Position numbers and translations under genes: made by a program
In this document: piece after piece, positions 11,701 through 22,499 of the stretch
How positions within the stretch are numbered: position 1 is the stretch's first letter
Layout: each line of letters opens with the position of its first letter
Notes under the pieces: model-generated
Seen by the model: the letters and a program-made list of their open reading frames with translations, nothing else
Database searches by the model: none
Told to the model about the DNA's origin: nothing
From: Tetmemena sp. SeJ-2015
Taxonomy: Eukaryota > Ciliophora > Spirotrichea > Sporadotrichida > Oxytrichidae
DNA length: 64,000 bases
Assembly: GCA_027382625.1 (NCBI GenBank)
Contig: JAJKFJ010021298.1
Coordinates: 1 to 64,000, forward strand
Direction of reading: 5' to 3'

Positions 11701-11970
11701 TATCTTTTATGTCGCCAGAGGCTCTTGCTAATGTCAAAAAGTTAAAGAAATCTACAGATATATGGTCTCTAGGAGTTCTTATTTATAACATTTGCACGGG
11801 AGACTTAACTTACAAGGGTGAGTCGATCCCAGTGGCTGTTGCCAAAGGTGAGAAACCTTAATTAGGGCAATAATTCCATTTATTACAGGATTTATTAGAT
11901 AGTATGCTCGTATTAGACAGACGTAAGAGGATTTCAATAACTGAGGCAAAACTAAAATATAATATTTAAT
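8712..11970 (+). CDS. Protein kinase 1 (Ser/Thr type), interrupted
   Basis: A Ser/Thr kinase domain in pieces. N-terminal segment from ATG 8712 (MEKSLTYNEQALKNDGRDNS). At 9200-9480: TFTTYKILKFLGKGAFGVVY (glycine loop) and YALKIQ (the Lys). At 9880-10080: NNEVKVW, the hinge region VIVMHYAEGGNLNDL. At 10695-10740: REIIHRDIKPD (catalytic loop). At 11596-11960: NVLVYIPVDIIVADFGCAKQ (metal-binding DFG), MVGTISFMSPEALANVK (activation segment), TDIWSLGVLIYNICTGD and LDRRKRISITEAK (end of the domain). The 855-bp insert after KPD is an IES (separate entry). Other inserts (9480-9870, 10090-10690) are AT-rich and not fully resolved. All core catalytic residues are present. The subfamily is not certain (NEK-like features). 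The C-terminus may continue in the same frame to about 12.45 kb. It lies opposite in strand to CavM, between channel pieces. Confidence 0.7.
10741..11595 (+). other. Large IES inside kinase 1, pointer ATA
   Basis: aaacctgATA (10738-10740) and ggtATAatgttttag (11593-11595). Deletion gives HRDIKPDNVLVY, which restores the conserved Asn of the KPxN catalytic loop that neither side has alone. The insert (855 bp) is about twice the size of that in kinase 2. It contains a segment (about 10985-11109, ETHIIFNELSNKLQIKGES...) that matches the inverted-repeat arms around kinase 2, and an unrelated ORF of about 85 codons (about 11132-11386, Lys/Arg-rich start PRRKRTKLFCHLCQ). Confidence 0.7.
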
Positions 11971-12239
11971 TATAATAATAATAATATTTTAGCTTAATTC
12001 TATTATTGAATTCAATAAATGCTGAATAAACTATTCTTTAAAGAATTTTTATTTATAATCAATGCTCATGGAAATTTACTAATTAATTTAAGAATAAAAA
12101 TGTAAAAAATCATTTCTCTTAAGAATTCCCTCGAATTTAAGCTAAATTTCATGATGATGTTGCAATTAGAAGTAATTTTACATAAATTAATTGGTGCCGA
12201 AATTAAAATATTATTTTTAAATAAAAACACGAAATCAAT

Positions 12240-12990
12240 AGGCTAAGCTTGACTTATTATTTTGAGAAAAATGGCATAAGTGATAAAAAAACGGAATTAA
12301 TCTATCAAGTCAAATATAAGAAAAAAGGTATGGTCTTTTTCAAGACTGATTACACGACTTTCGCAGATAGATATATCTCATTCAATGAAATTATTCCAAT
12401 TTTGAATTCACAAAAAATTCAAATGATTTATTTTACTTATTTTACTTAAAATTTTATAAATAATTCTCATTTTTTGAGTTGCTTTATTTAGAATTAGTGA
12501 ATTCATAGAGTGGATTTGGGGTATTTTAAAACCTGGATTGAATTGTTTTTTTGCTTGCATGAACGAGTAATGCAGAGCATATGGAGAGAAGTAGATTCTT
12601 AATATAGGCTTTTAAACTTACCCTTTTGAAAATTAGAAGTTTATCTAGCAATGCATTAAAACTCCAATTATTTTCTTACATATTTTTAAGAAATTAGTAT
12701 AATTGTACATTTGCAAATTTAGATTTATATATAATTTTCTTTTAATCTTAAAATTTACAAAAAATTGAAACAAAATTTTATTAAAAAAGCATTATTATTT
12801 TTACCAGTAAAAAGGGTTTCTTATTTAATGTGGAAGGAAAACAATTATCAAATCTATGGAAAATAAAGCTTCTTTGCTCTACTAATGCAATTTCAAAGTA
12901 TATTACACTCAAAAGGAAGATTAGAAAGAAAAGGTCATAGATATTTCTGATTATCCTACAGATAAGAAAAAGGAACTATAAAAATAAAAT
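12240..12990 (+). CDS. Coding fragments of a ubiquitin-associated Cys protein, copy B
   Basis: Three stretches match, in order, stretches after kinase 2: 12249-12449 (TYYFEKNGISDKKTE, FFKTDYTTFADRYI), about 12555-12730 (ACMNEQCRAYGEKQILNIGF, then TYPFEN) and about 12860-12975 (YQCNFKVYYTQKED, then KEKVIDISDYPTDKK). The pattern Cys-x4-Cys, GF, YPFEN, YQC resembles a Cys-rich C-terminal domain found behind ubiquitin-like domains in some protist proteins; that link is recalled, not tested. Gaps are AT-rich. No ubiquitin-like part was found in this copy. It could be one gene with the kinase or a separate one. Confidence 0.4.
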
Positions 12991-13975
12991 TTAATGTTGC
13001 TGTTGTTGTTGTGGTAAAAAAATGTATTAAGGAAATTTCACTAAAACATAAAAAATATCGAGAGAACAGAGATTAAACTTAAAAATTTAAACGCATTAGC
13101 AAAGAAAATCCAAGCTCATAATTTTTCACATTTTAAAAAAATTTTCAAAAATTGCTTCTCAATTATATTTTGCAGAGGTGTTATAACTTGGCGGTTATTA
13201 GGTGCCAAATTAATTTGATGAGCATATCAATCTGTAATTTCACACTCCTCTTTTTGTTAAGGACTCAAGGATTAGCTATTTTATTCAGATACCTTAATTA
13301 AGATTTTAATTAATCTTTCTAATATTTTTTAGTGTATATGCCCTGCTGCATTCCTTAATTCTGAATTATAATTTTATTTAGGAACGTATTTTGGGTAATT
13401 TGCCAAACACCTTAAGAATAGAGTGTTCTCCCCTTTTAGACTTTTATAACCAATGAAACCAGAAAACTAGGAATGAGTCTAATAAATTCTACTATTTGAT
13501 CAGAGCTAGCTATTCTTAATTTTTTAACTCACATATAAAAGGAAACTATTCTTTTATAAGTATAATTGAATAATTTATATCCATTATTTATCATCAAATA
13601 TTCTGGTACCTAATTTATGTGAAATCAATAGAAGCATAGAATTTCAAAAACATTTTATCATTTTGTATTTTGCTATTTTAAGATAAATAATTTTAAATAA
13701 GAAAAATTTAAAGTGAGTATTTATTTGCTGCTGTAAGGCACAACTCTTTGCATTGAGCTCAAATGTTTAAACCAGTATTAATTTTAGTATAATATAATTA
13801 TAAATAAAGTTTTCAATGCTTAAAATTTACTCACAAATGCCACAGAAATATAATATTAAATGATAAATAAATTCAAAATACGAATTTTTAATAATTCAAA
13901 AATCTGACTTAAAGATAAATTCAGATGTTTAAGAAGTGAAAACAAAATTAGATCTCACAAAAGACAAATGAAAAT
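12990..13975. other. AT-rich spacer, no gene recognised
   Basis: No protein-like frame longer than a few tens of codons and no structured RNA recognised. Confidence 0.5.
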
Positions 13976-13978
13976 TAG

Positions 13979-15095
13979 TGCACAGCATCTCATCCACAAA
14001 TACTGCAGTGAAAACGTAGTTCAAGTTCTGAGAGGATATTATCAATTTATCATAAATAAAAATAGGAAATTATCCTCATCTATTATTCAAACTTTAAGTT
14101 GCGATTAATTTATAATTGTTGTACATTTTAAGAGCACTTTAAATTAGCTCAAAATATTATTTAAATTATTTAAGATTTTTAAGAAAAAAGTCTTAATGAC
14201 CTAACTGGCTATTTTTACAAAATTAGAATTCTCATTTTCAAAGTTAAATTGAAGTCAAAATAAAATTTAGACCTAGTTCTACTAACTATCTCATCCCTTA
14301 TTTTATAAAAATCTTTCATTACAAAAATATTTATTAAAATTATAGTGGTTACCCACTTGAAATGAAATATCCCTACCAAAAACTTAATATAAAGCCATCT
14401 TACATAGGATAGTAATTTCGGTTTCTTAACTAGACTGTAATAAGTGCTGGTTTTGAAATTGATTATTATATTTATTCCTCAAATTTTACTTTACTTTACT
14501 TTATTAAAATTATAAAACTTTTATTTGAAATATCTAAAATATATTAATGTTTTTTTTCCTCTAAAAATTCTATTATGAGCAGCTAAATTGATATTAAGGA
14601 TTTAAATGAAGGACTCGAACTTGTCTTTGGTGACCATGCGGTAGAGGAATCTGCGGAGCATGTTTTTCTACAATTGTCATTAAAATCGAAGGAAATTTTT
14701 TACCTTGGGGAAAATGTAGATGGCGCTCTCGCATTCCACGCCTCTGTAGATCTGCTTCCTCACTTCCTTCATCTCCTGCTACTTTGTGTAAACCTACAAC
14801 CCAATATCACACTACATAGTGAAAACATCTTAATTTAGAGCGTCTCCAGGTCAATCTCAACTGACTCGTCCAGGATGTTGCTCACAGGCGCCTCCACCAC
14901 TCCGTTGGCGCTCTTGTTCGTGGAGTTGGTGTTGGGCTTCTTTTTCTTCATGCGCTTACCCTTCGAGTTCCCGAACTTGCTTGCCTCGTTCAGGTCAATC
15001 TCCTCCAGACCTTAGATGAACTGCTCGCCTTCCTTTTGATGCATGCCCTTTATGCGCTCCTTTTCTCTGGCCGCCCGCTTCTCGGGTGTGTTACA
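13979..15095 (-). CDS. CavM linker/domain III pieces, cluster B (probably incomplete)
   Basis: Second tandem copy. k at about 15095-14843 (TPEKRAAREKERIKGMHQKE, NILDESVEIDLETL), k+1 at about 14790-14703, k+2 at about 14672-14606 (FLYRMVTKDKFESFI) and k+3 at about 14050-13979 (LNYVFTAVFVDEMLC). The S1 piece present in cluster C is not found between k+2 and k+3. The k+3 edge has TGCACAGC, one base short of the TTGCACAGC of the other copies. Missing S1 and an altered pointer argue that this copy is decaying. Confidence 0.65.
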
Positions 15096-15139
15096 AAATT
15101 CTTATTTTAAATATAAAATTATCTGATAATAATATTTGA

Positions 15140-15416
15140 ATATAATTGAATGATGACGACTTTTACGTTGAGGATGGCGCCCATGGAGGAGAAGAGGGCG
15201 ACGACGACGGTCTTCATGCTTGAGTTGTTGGAGATGAAGCGGAGGGGTCTGAGAATTCTGAGGAGTCGGAGGACTTTGATGATGGGGAGGTTGACGTTGG
15301 TGAGGGTGGCGTCGATGAGGGAGGTGACCACGATGAAGCAGTCCAGCTGACTCCAACTCTCCCGCAAGTACGAGTTAATGTCCATCACAAACCCAAACGC
15401 AATTACCTTGCACAGC
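15140..15416 (-). CDS. Truncated copy of CavM domain III S2-S4 (A/B junction)
   Basis: Near duplicate of 7698-7971, ending at the same place (NVKVVII, then the same AT tract) and joined to cluster B in the same way, so the junction arose once and was then duplicated. The 5' edge has TTGCACAGC at 15408-15416, matching 24005-24013 at the edge of cluster A piece k+3. The sensor KVLRLLRILRPLRFIS is intact. Confidence 0.7.
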
Positions 15417-15855
15417 TATAAAAACTATATCTTTTTATGCCATTATTTATGTAACTTTATTGAAAAAAGAGATACAAAAAGTCTCTAATGATAATCATAA
15501 ATGATTGTATTTTATCATCTGTATATTAAATATTGTAAATTTTTAATTTTCACTTCTATGATGAGTTTAAGATATATTAGAGAATAGCACTTCTTAGAGT
15601 TATTAAATCAGGAAGATAGAAATTCAATGTCTTTTACAAAATAGTTTTTTTACTTTAGTTTTTAAATTAAATTTTTTTCCTTAAAATTTTGACAGGGTTT
15701 TATGTCTTTCCCTGATATTTTCCTTAATTTGAAAGCTATGACATTAATTTTTAATTGCTTTTTGAAAATCGAAAATAATTAAAGTTTAATTTAAATTAAA
15801 ATAAAGATTGAGAAAGTTATTTCTCAATATTTAATAGGTATTCTCCAAATATAGC

Positions 15856-16270
15856 TGAGAATTTAATAAAAAAGAGAATTAAATTAAGTATTAAATTAAA
15901 ATGGAGTAAATGAGTGACAGTTGAAGTATGTTCTATTTAATTAATAATTAGACCATTCGATTCAGCATTAAATTCTAAGAACTTTTTATCCTTGAAACTT
16001 TTGTCTAGGAGCGCTTAGTCAAGAGTTATAAGCGACACAAGTTTTAATGAAAATGATAAAGAGGATGAAGAAGAGTGCGTGAGTCATAGCTCACTGTTGA
16101 GATAAGCTACGAAGATGATTAAAGAAGAAACGCATATTAATTTTTGATTATCTATCGAACAAGCTGCAGATCAGGGGCTGAATCTGCGATTTCAACTGAC
16201 ACAAATTTGCAACTCTCCATTTATTATTTTAACCAATCATCGATTTTAATTATAATTCCTACTATAATAA
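15856..16270 (+). repeat. Inverted repeat, left arm
   Basis: Matches, in reverse complement, 19915-20330 over about 410 bp with scattered differences. Shared landmarks are agctgagaatttaataaaaa, agttataagcgacacaag, atgattaaagaagaaac and caactgacac. One frame of both arms encodes a conserved acidic peptide (RVISDTSFN, EDEEECV, ATKMIKEETHINF), so the arms may derive from a gene. Confidence 0.75.
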
Positions 16271-16585
16271 TGTTTTTTTTGTACTTTAAAAATTAGGCAT
16301 TCATTAAAGTATTAAAACTGTGCTCAAGACCACAAAATATTTCGTACTTTCCTTTTTATCACCTCAAAATATTTTAAAGGCTAAGTCTAAAATAGATCTT
16401 AAATTTCTTCTAAATATTAAAATGAGTCTCTCTTTTATAAAATTCTAAATTATAAGGTTTATATTAGACTGACAAATATTTATTTTTGAAAATTAAAATT
16501 CTTATTTAGTTGAAGAGATAAACTATCTAAACTATAAAGATATTGATCAGTAATAAAAGAAAAAATCCTTAATATTTTACGATTA

Positions 16586-19550
16586 ATGAAAAAAGATTCA
16601 ATTTATATTGAAGAGGCTTTTTTGAAAGACTAGCCAAGCGATTCTATCAGAAGCTATTGCTGAGTGATTATGGGATATTGGAATGAAATTCTGAGGTTGC
16701 ATTAAGAATAAATTAAAGAATGACAGTTGGACAAATTAAAACTTGAATTAGTTTGTACATTATTTCTTATAATGGAGCCTTGATGAGAGAAAGTTATATT
16801 CAAGAAATTAAAAATGGACAAATTTTTAGTGAGACATATCTAAAGAGTGAACTATTAAAACAAAGTTTTTCATTGAATGAGGATAAACTGATAAACTTAC
16901 ATAATTTTTGACCGGCTTTTTCGATGGGTAAGATGTGATACAGCAAATTCAAATCCTACAATTTAAGGAATCCCATTTTAATTCTAAGCAAGTTTTGTTT
17001 TTAATTAAACTCCATACTCTAGTACTTATTTTAGAGAGAAGAGAATCCTTAAGTGATCTAATAAGAATAATTTACAGAGAAAGATTAAGAGATAGATAGA
17101 GATCCCTACCAGCTGAATGTTTATATGGACAGCGATGATGAAGCGAATGATTTTAAGTAGTTAAATCTTCCAAAAGCGAAAACCTTCACAACTTTCAGAG
17201 TGCTTAAATATCTGGGTAGAGGAGCATCTGGAGTTGTTTATCTTGCAGAAAGATTTGGATAAAGGTACGCTATTAAAAAGTAGCATATATCAGATAAATC
17301 GGCAATTATTACTAAAAAAATACCATTTTAGCTAAATTAAACCCATAGAATATTTAAAATATTTCATTAAACATTAAATTGAAGAATAAAAATTTAAAAC
17401 ATGTATTTATAGTAATGTCCAAAATTAAATAACTTAATGCGTCATAAATTTTGAATTATTTTTAAATTAAGTTCAGGATAAGAATCATCTCATCATTTAA
17501 TCACGTGTTTATATTTTTCTTAAGTTAATGAGGAATTTATTTTATGAGATAAAATTTTGATTTCTTTTTTATTTGGAAGCTGAGTTAATTTTAACAAGGA
17601 ATCAGTAATTCATCTGAATTTGTTGCCTGAAATAATTAATATACTCGCTAAATGCATGAGTTATTGATTTATTTGAATTATAATAATCATTCTATAAATC
17701 AATTAGCAAATTATAATCATGAATAAACTTCCTTAACTAAATAAATGGAGACAAACTTATTCAAGGGAATTAAACTGAATTATCTGCTTTAATCCAGTGA
17801 ATATAATTCATAAATTCATAAAAAGCACATTTCCAGATTAATAATTTGTTATTTTATTATCTTGAATCAAGTTCTCGAATCCCCTCAAAATAAATGCGAT
17901 AGCTGCTCAATATATTTCTCTCTACTTCCATCATTAAAAGGATGAAGAGTTTTCTCCAAAACTAAACTCTCATCATTGCTTTTATTTTTATTAATATTAA
18001 TTTATTTTTGCATTACTTTATTCTAATAAAAATATTCTTTCAGCTAATTTTAGAAATAACGAAGTGAAGATATTGCAAAATAAGTATGTTGATGATTGGC
18101 AAGAATTTAGAATTTATTAGGACGAAGAAGACATAGTCATTGTGATGGAATATGCCATAGGTGGAAACTTGCATGATTTAATACAAAAAAGTAAAGCTGA
18201 AAATTACTTCGATCAGTATAATGTAATTATCTGGCTACAGTAGATATAGTCAAATTATTTTTAAAGTTCAATAATAAAGAGTCGAAATAAATTTCAAATT
18301 ATGGCACAAGACTCTGATTGATGTATCCTGGAAATTTATTATCTAGACGAATTTTCTTTTAAAGTAGAGGGGTTTATATTTATAAGTTGATTTTTTAAAC
18401 TCGCTCTATAATTTTCGTCAATAGATAAGGAAGAGAATTTTTATTAACTCAAGATGTGATGGTTATTTTTAGAAAAAAAAATTATTGAGAGATTGATTCC
18501 ACAGTGTGAAAGTAATTATTTTCAAAAGTAAGCGCAAACTTAGTCGCCTCATAAAAAATTAAGATTATTCTTCGAGTATATTATTTTATATCGTTATAAA
18601 AAAAAGTAAATTTTTTTATTTTAATGATTTTTTGTACTAAAATAAAGCAAATAATTTTTTCTCTAGAATCTAAATTGACTATATTTCATAGTGTAGATCA
18701 TATTCATTCTCAGGGAATAATCCACTAAGACATAAAACCTGATATAAATCAACATCAATTTAATTTAAAATGCTAACAAAAGTTAAAACATTATTTATCT
18801 CCAATAAATATTAATTTACCTTAATAAATCTTTTGAAAAATAATTAATTTTTTTTATTTAGTGCTTGCGACGATAGGCAAGATACTAACAAAGACATTTT
18901 ATATCCTATTAGCTTAACTTAAAAAATTTTCTAAAGTATTTGTTTCAAAAAAAGTACATCTGGGTTCAAACTAATTATTACTAGCAGTGCTTTTTAACTT
19001 TTAAAATAAAATTACTATAGTAAGTAAGTTACTGGCTTTTGGTTTAAGCATTTGTAAACCTCATTATGATCTCTAATTAAAAGTAATACTTTTTTTGTAA
19101 AGGAGGTGGGGGGAATTATCATTATAAAAAAAGATAAATATTTTCTATTTTAAATTGGAATTTGATTTTAAATTATGGAGTAATATTTTAGTGTACTCTC
19201 GAGAAGACATCTAAGTATCAGACTTCGGCTGTTCTAAACTGATTGATCAACCCAAGAGAGCTTGATCTCAGTATATGGTGGGGACTATATCCTATATGTC
19301 GCCTGAGGCTCTTGCTAATGTGAAAAGTCTAAAAAAGTCCACAGATATTTGGTCCCTGGGGGTACTTATATATAACGTTTGCACAGGAGACTTGACTTAT
19401 AAGGGTGATTCAATTCCAATAGCAGTTGCTAAGGGTGAGAAGCCTTTTTTGGGAGAGCAATTCAATTATATATAAAATTTAGTTGACAAAATGCTGGTTT
19501 ATGAAAGACGCAAAAGGATTCAAATGCCAGAGGCAAAACAAAAATAATAG
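16586..19550 (+). CDS. Protein kinase 2 (Ser/Thr type), interrupted
   Basis: Paralogue of kinase 1 in the same order. ATG 16586 (MKKDSIYIEEAFLKD). 17130-17400: TFTTFRVLKYLGRGASGVVY, YAIKKQ. 18060-18250: NNEVKILQN, VIVMEYAIGGNLHDL, IIWLQQI. 18690-18744: HIHSQGIIHQDIKPD. 19183-19550: NILVYSREDIQVSDFGCSKL, MVGTISYMSPEALANVK, TDIWSLGVLIYNVCTGD, YERRKRIQMPEAK. A GT-AG intron fits between WLQQI and YVDHIHSQ (about 18250-18685). Two oddities: the catalytic loop reads HQD (TAA as Gln) where kinase 1 has HRD, and there is an in-frame TGA in the activation segment (about 19262, PKRA-stop-SQYMVG). This may be a pseudogene or an unspliced or erroneous site. It is flanked by the inverted repeats. Confidence 0.65.
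18745..19182 (+). other. IES inside kinase 2, pointer TA
   Basis: cctgaTA (18743-18744) ... agTAatattttag (19181-19182). Deleting 438 bp gives HQDIKPDNILVY, restoring the conserved Asn. It is at exactly the same codon as the 855-bp insert of kinase 1. The ends are not GT-AG. Confidence 0.7.
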
Positions 19551-19914
19551 TTTAAACAAATTATTTTTAAAAATCTCTAGTCAAATTTTATCAACAAAAT
19601 AGATTAGAATTTTAATAAATACTTAATAGCAATAGAAATGTATAGATAAAATTTTGTAAAAGATTTTGAAAGTTCAAATTCTCAAATTTTATACCTTAAT
19701 AATAAAATTTAAAAATAATTTAGTTTCACGAAAAAAATATATCAACCATTTGTATGGAATATAGCCACTCTTATAAAATATAGAATTAAGTATTTATATC
19801 TTTTGCTTTACAGAAATAATTATTCTTTAAAACAAATATGGGATGAATTTAGTTGATTGTTCTTTGATTATTTTAATTTATAAAATATACTGATTGAGTC
19901 CTTGTGATTAATAT

Positions 19915-20330
19915 AGTAGGAATTTTAATTAAAATCGGTGATTGGTTAAAATAATATAAATGGAGAGTTGCAACTTCGTGTCAGTTGAAATCACAGATTC
20001 ACCCCCTGATCTGTAGCTTGTTCGATAGCTCATTAAAAATTAATATGAGTTTCTTCTTTAATCATCTTTGTAGCACCTCTCTGCTGCGAGATATGAATCA
20101 CGCACTCCTCTTCATCCTCATCGTCATCTTGATTAAAACTTGTGTCGCTTATAACTCTGTATTGAGCACTCCCACACAAAAGTTGCAAGGATAAAAAGTT
20201 CTTAGAATTTGATGCTTAATCGAATGGTGTAGTTATTATTCAAATTTGGGACACTTCAACTGTCACTGATTTATTCCATTTTAAATTAATATCTAATTTA
20301 ATTCTCTTTTTTATTAAATTCTCAGCTGTA
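19915..20330 (-). repeat. Inverted repeat, right arm
   Basis: Reverse complement of the arm at 15856-16270. Together they bracket kinase 2 with a spacer of about 3.6 kb. The minus strand carries the same acidic peptide (SDTSFNQDDDEDEEECV, TKMIKEETHINF). Confidence 0.75.
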
Positions 20331-20344
20331 TTAATTAAATTGCC

Positions 20345-22480
20345 AACCGCAACACCTGCACCCACAAAGAAGTGATTAAAACTTCGAAGAACGATCGCCT
20401 CACAGAGGTGAAAAGGCTCCAGGACAAAAATAGAATACCTCTCAATAAGCAGAGATTTATCTTTGCTTAAAATCCCAAAGATCTTCTAAAGAATTCCTGC
20501 ATTTGCATTATTTTAAAGGAAATCAATAAAAAGATTAACAAAACTTCATCTACTCTAAAATCCAAAAGTATTCTACTTTCGCCTTTATTAGACGACTGCT
20601 CAAAGCGCAGATACCTTCAATTATCTTTGCACTGAATTGCTAGGAGTTAGCTTTCTCAATAAATAAAAAACTTAATAAATTAAAACTATCTCTAATTATA
20701 TCGCATACTTTTCTCCTGAAGTCTTTCAAGTTTTGCTTTTGCTTTACTATTTATACTCTTCCTATAATCAATCTGCTAAGCTCGCGTATGTATTTTGAAA
20801 CAAATGGCATTAATCATGAATAGAGAGAATAGATTTTTAATTTCTGGTGCATGGGGAAAAACTTTATGGTTCTTTCCAAAACGGATTACTGGACTTTCAT
20901 CGATCAAGATATCGGAGTCATATAATTAAAAATAAAGAGGCGTCACTAGAATTTTATAATGATATATAAAATATAAATTCATTTATAAGGGCTAACTTTT
21001 GCTCCTTAATTCAATTATAGGAGTTAAGATGAGCAATTATGATATTCTAGGCCTCAAATTTGTAAAATGTTTGCCAATAGGAAATATCCCTCAAATATCT
21101 GTCATTTTAGTTAATTTGTTTACAATTGTCAAATAAACTTCAAGTGCAGAATTTTATATACCTAAATTTAATTTTTTTTTTCATGTAGGATATCATGCTG
21201 TAATTTCCCTGCAATCATTTTTAGAAGCTCAAAAATAAAGATTATTATGTAATTATAAATTCTGCAATATTGAAGGTATTAAAATAGAAATATTAAAAGA
21301 ATAAACATGGAGTTAATTAGACTATTGTTAAGAAAAATAACTTAAATTATAGACTTTTTTAGGGATATTCTATGCCCTAGTGGCAAGCATGGGACTAAAA
21401 TGTGAGGTCTTAGATGTCTGATTTTTAAAACTTAACTCAAATAATTTAAAATAAGAGCTCAGCCCTTCTAAATGAGTTTTTAAATTATAATTCTTTATAA
21501 AATTATTCTGTACTTGAAAGATTTAATAATTTTGGTTAATATTAAAAATTTTAGATCTGCGTTTATTCTATTCATCTTTTTTAAAGGTAAGATTATTAAG
21601 AATTTTATTTTCAAGATATAAGCGGTTCATCTTTGTTTCAAATAAAGTTTATTAAGTTTAAAATTAGACTATCTTATTTCTTCATAAATCGTAAAGAATC
21701 CCTTTTATACTATTTTGTCTTTCCTAAGATCAGGAATAATTTTGGTTAGAGTTCGTGCATAGGTCTTATTTATTTTATAAATGTTGAATTGTAAAGACCA
21801 TCTTAAATAAAAATTCATAAACTTTTAATGATTCTGTTTTAAAATAAAAAAAATAATTCATCATATTTAGGCATTGGAATACTTTAAAGCCAGGCTTGAA
21901 TACTTACGAAACTTGCAAGAGCACAAAATGCAGAGGATTTATGTAAAAGTAGTTTATCAATTTAGGGTTTATAGCTTACCCTTTTGAAAACGATGTTCTC
22001 TTTAAATGCCTTTAAACTCATATATTGGTATTTATATTATAAGAAACTACTATACTTTTCTATTTTAATTAAGTTAAAGTAAAAAAATAAAGTTAGAAGA
22101 AGGAAAATTTTAAAAGTCAATTTTTGATAAAAAAGCTTTTGCATTTTTTTAATTGGCTTAGGTGACAAGATGATTTTTTATTAACAAATATAGCTATACT
22201 TAAAATTAAAAATTAATTTCTTGATAATTAAATAACTGCTCAAATAAAATAATATATAATATCTTAAATAAAATAAATATTTTTCCTAATTACCAAAAAA
22301 GGGATTTTAATTATTTGCCAAAAGGAAAAAATACTGCCAAAATAGAGTTCTTTTCCTATGATGATTTACTAAAGCAAATTTAAGATATTTTATACGATCG
22401 AGAACGGGCTTGAAGAAAAAATCATAGACTAATCTGATTATATTGAAATATAGGAACTATTAAAAATAATGTCTTTAATA
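20345..22480 (+). CDS. Ubiquitin-like and Cys-containing protein fragments, copy A
   Basis: 20345-20480 reads with Gln codons as EVIKTSKNDRLTEVKRLQDK, then IPLNKQRFIFA, which resembles the ubiquitin helix and following loop (KxxIQDKxGIPPxQQRLIFAG). 20770-20930: MYFETNGIN, LSKTDYWTFIDQDI. About 21870-22090: HWNTLKPGLNTYETCKSTKC, FINLGFIAYPFEN. About 22330-22475: IEFFSYDDLLKQI, EEKIIDQSDYIE. The last three match copy B at 12.2-13.0 kb in order. AT-rich inserts separate them and joins were not resolved. The ubiquitin likeness is a motif judgement by eye. Confidence 0.4.
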
Positions 22481-22499
22481 ATTATTTAAAATCATAAAA

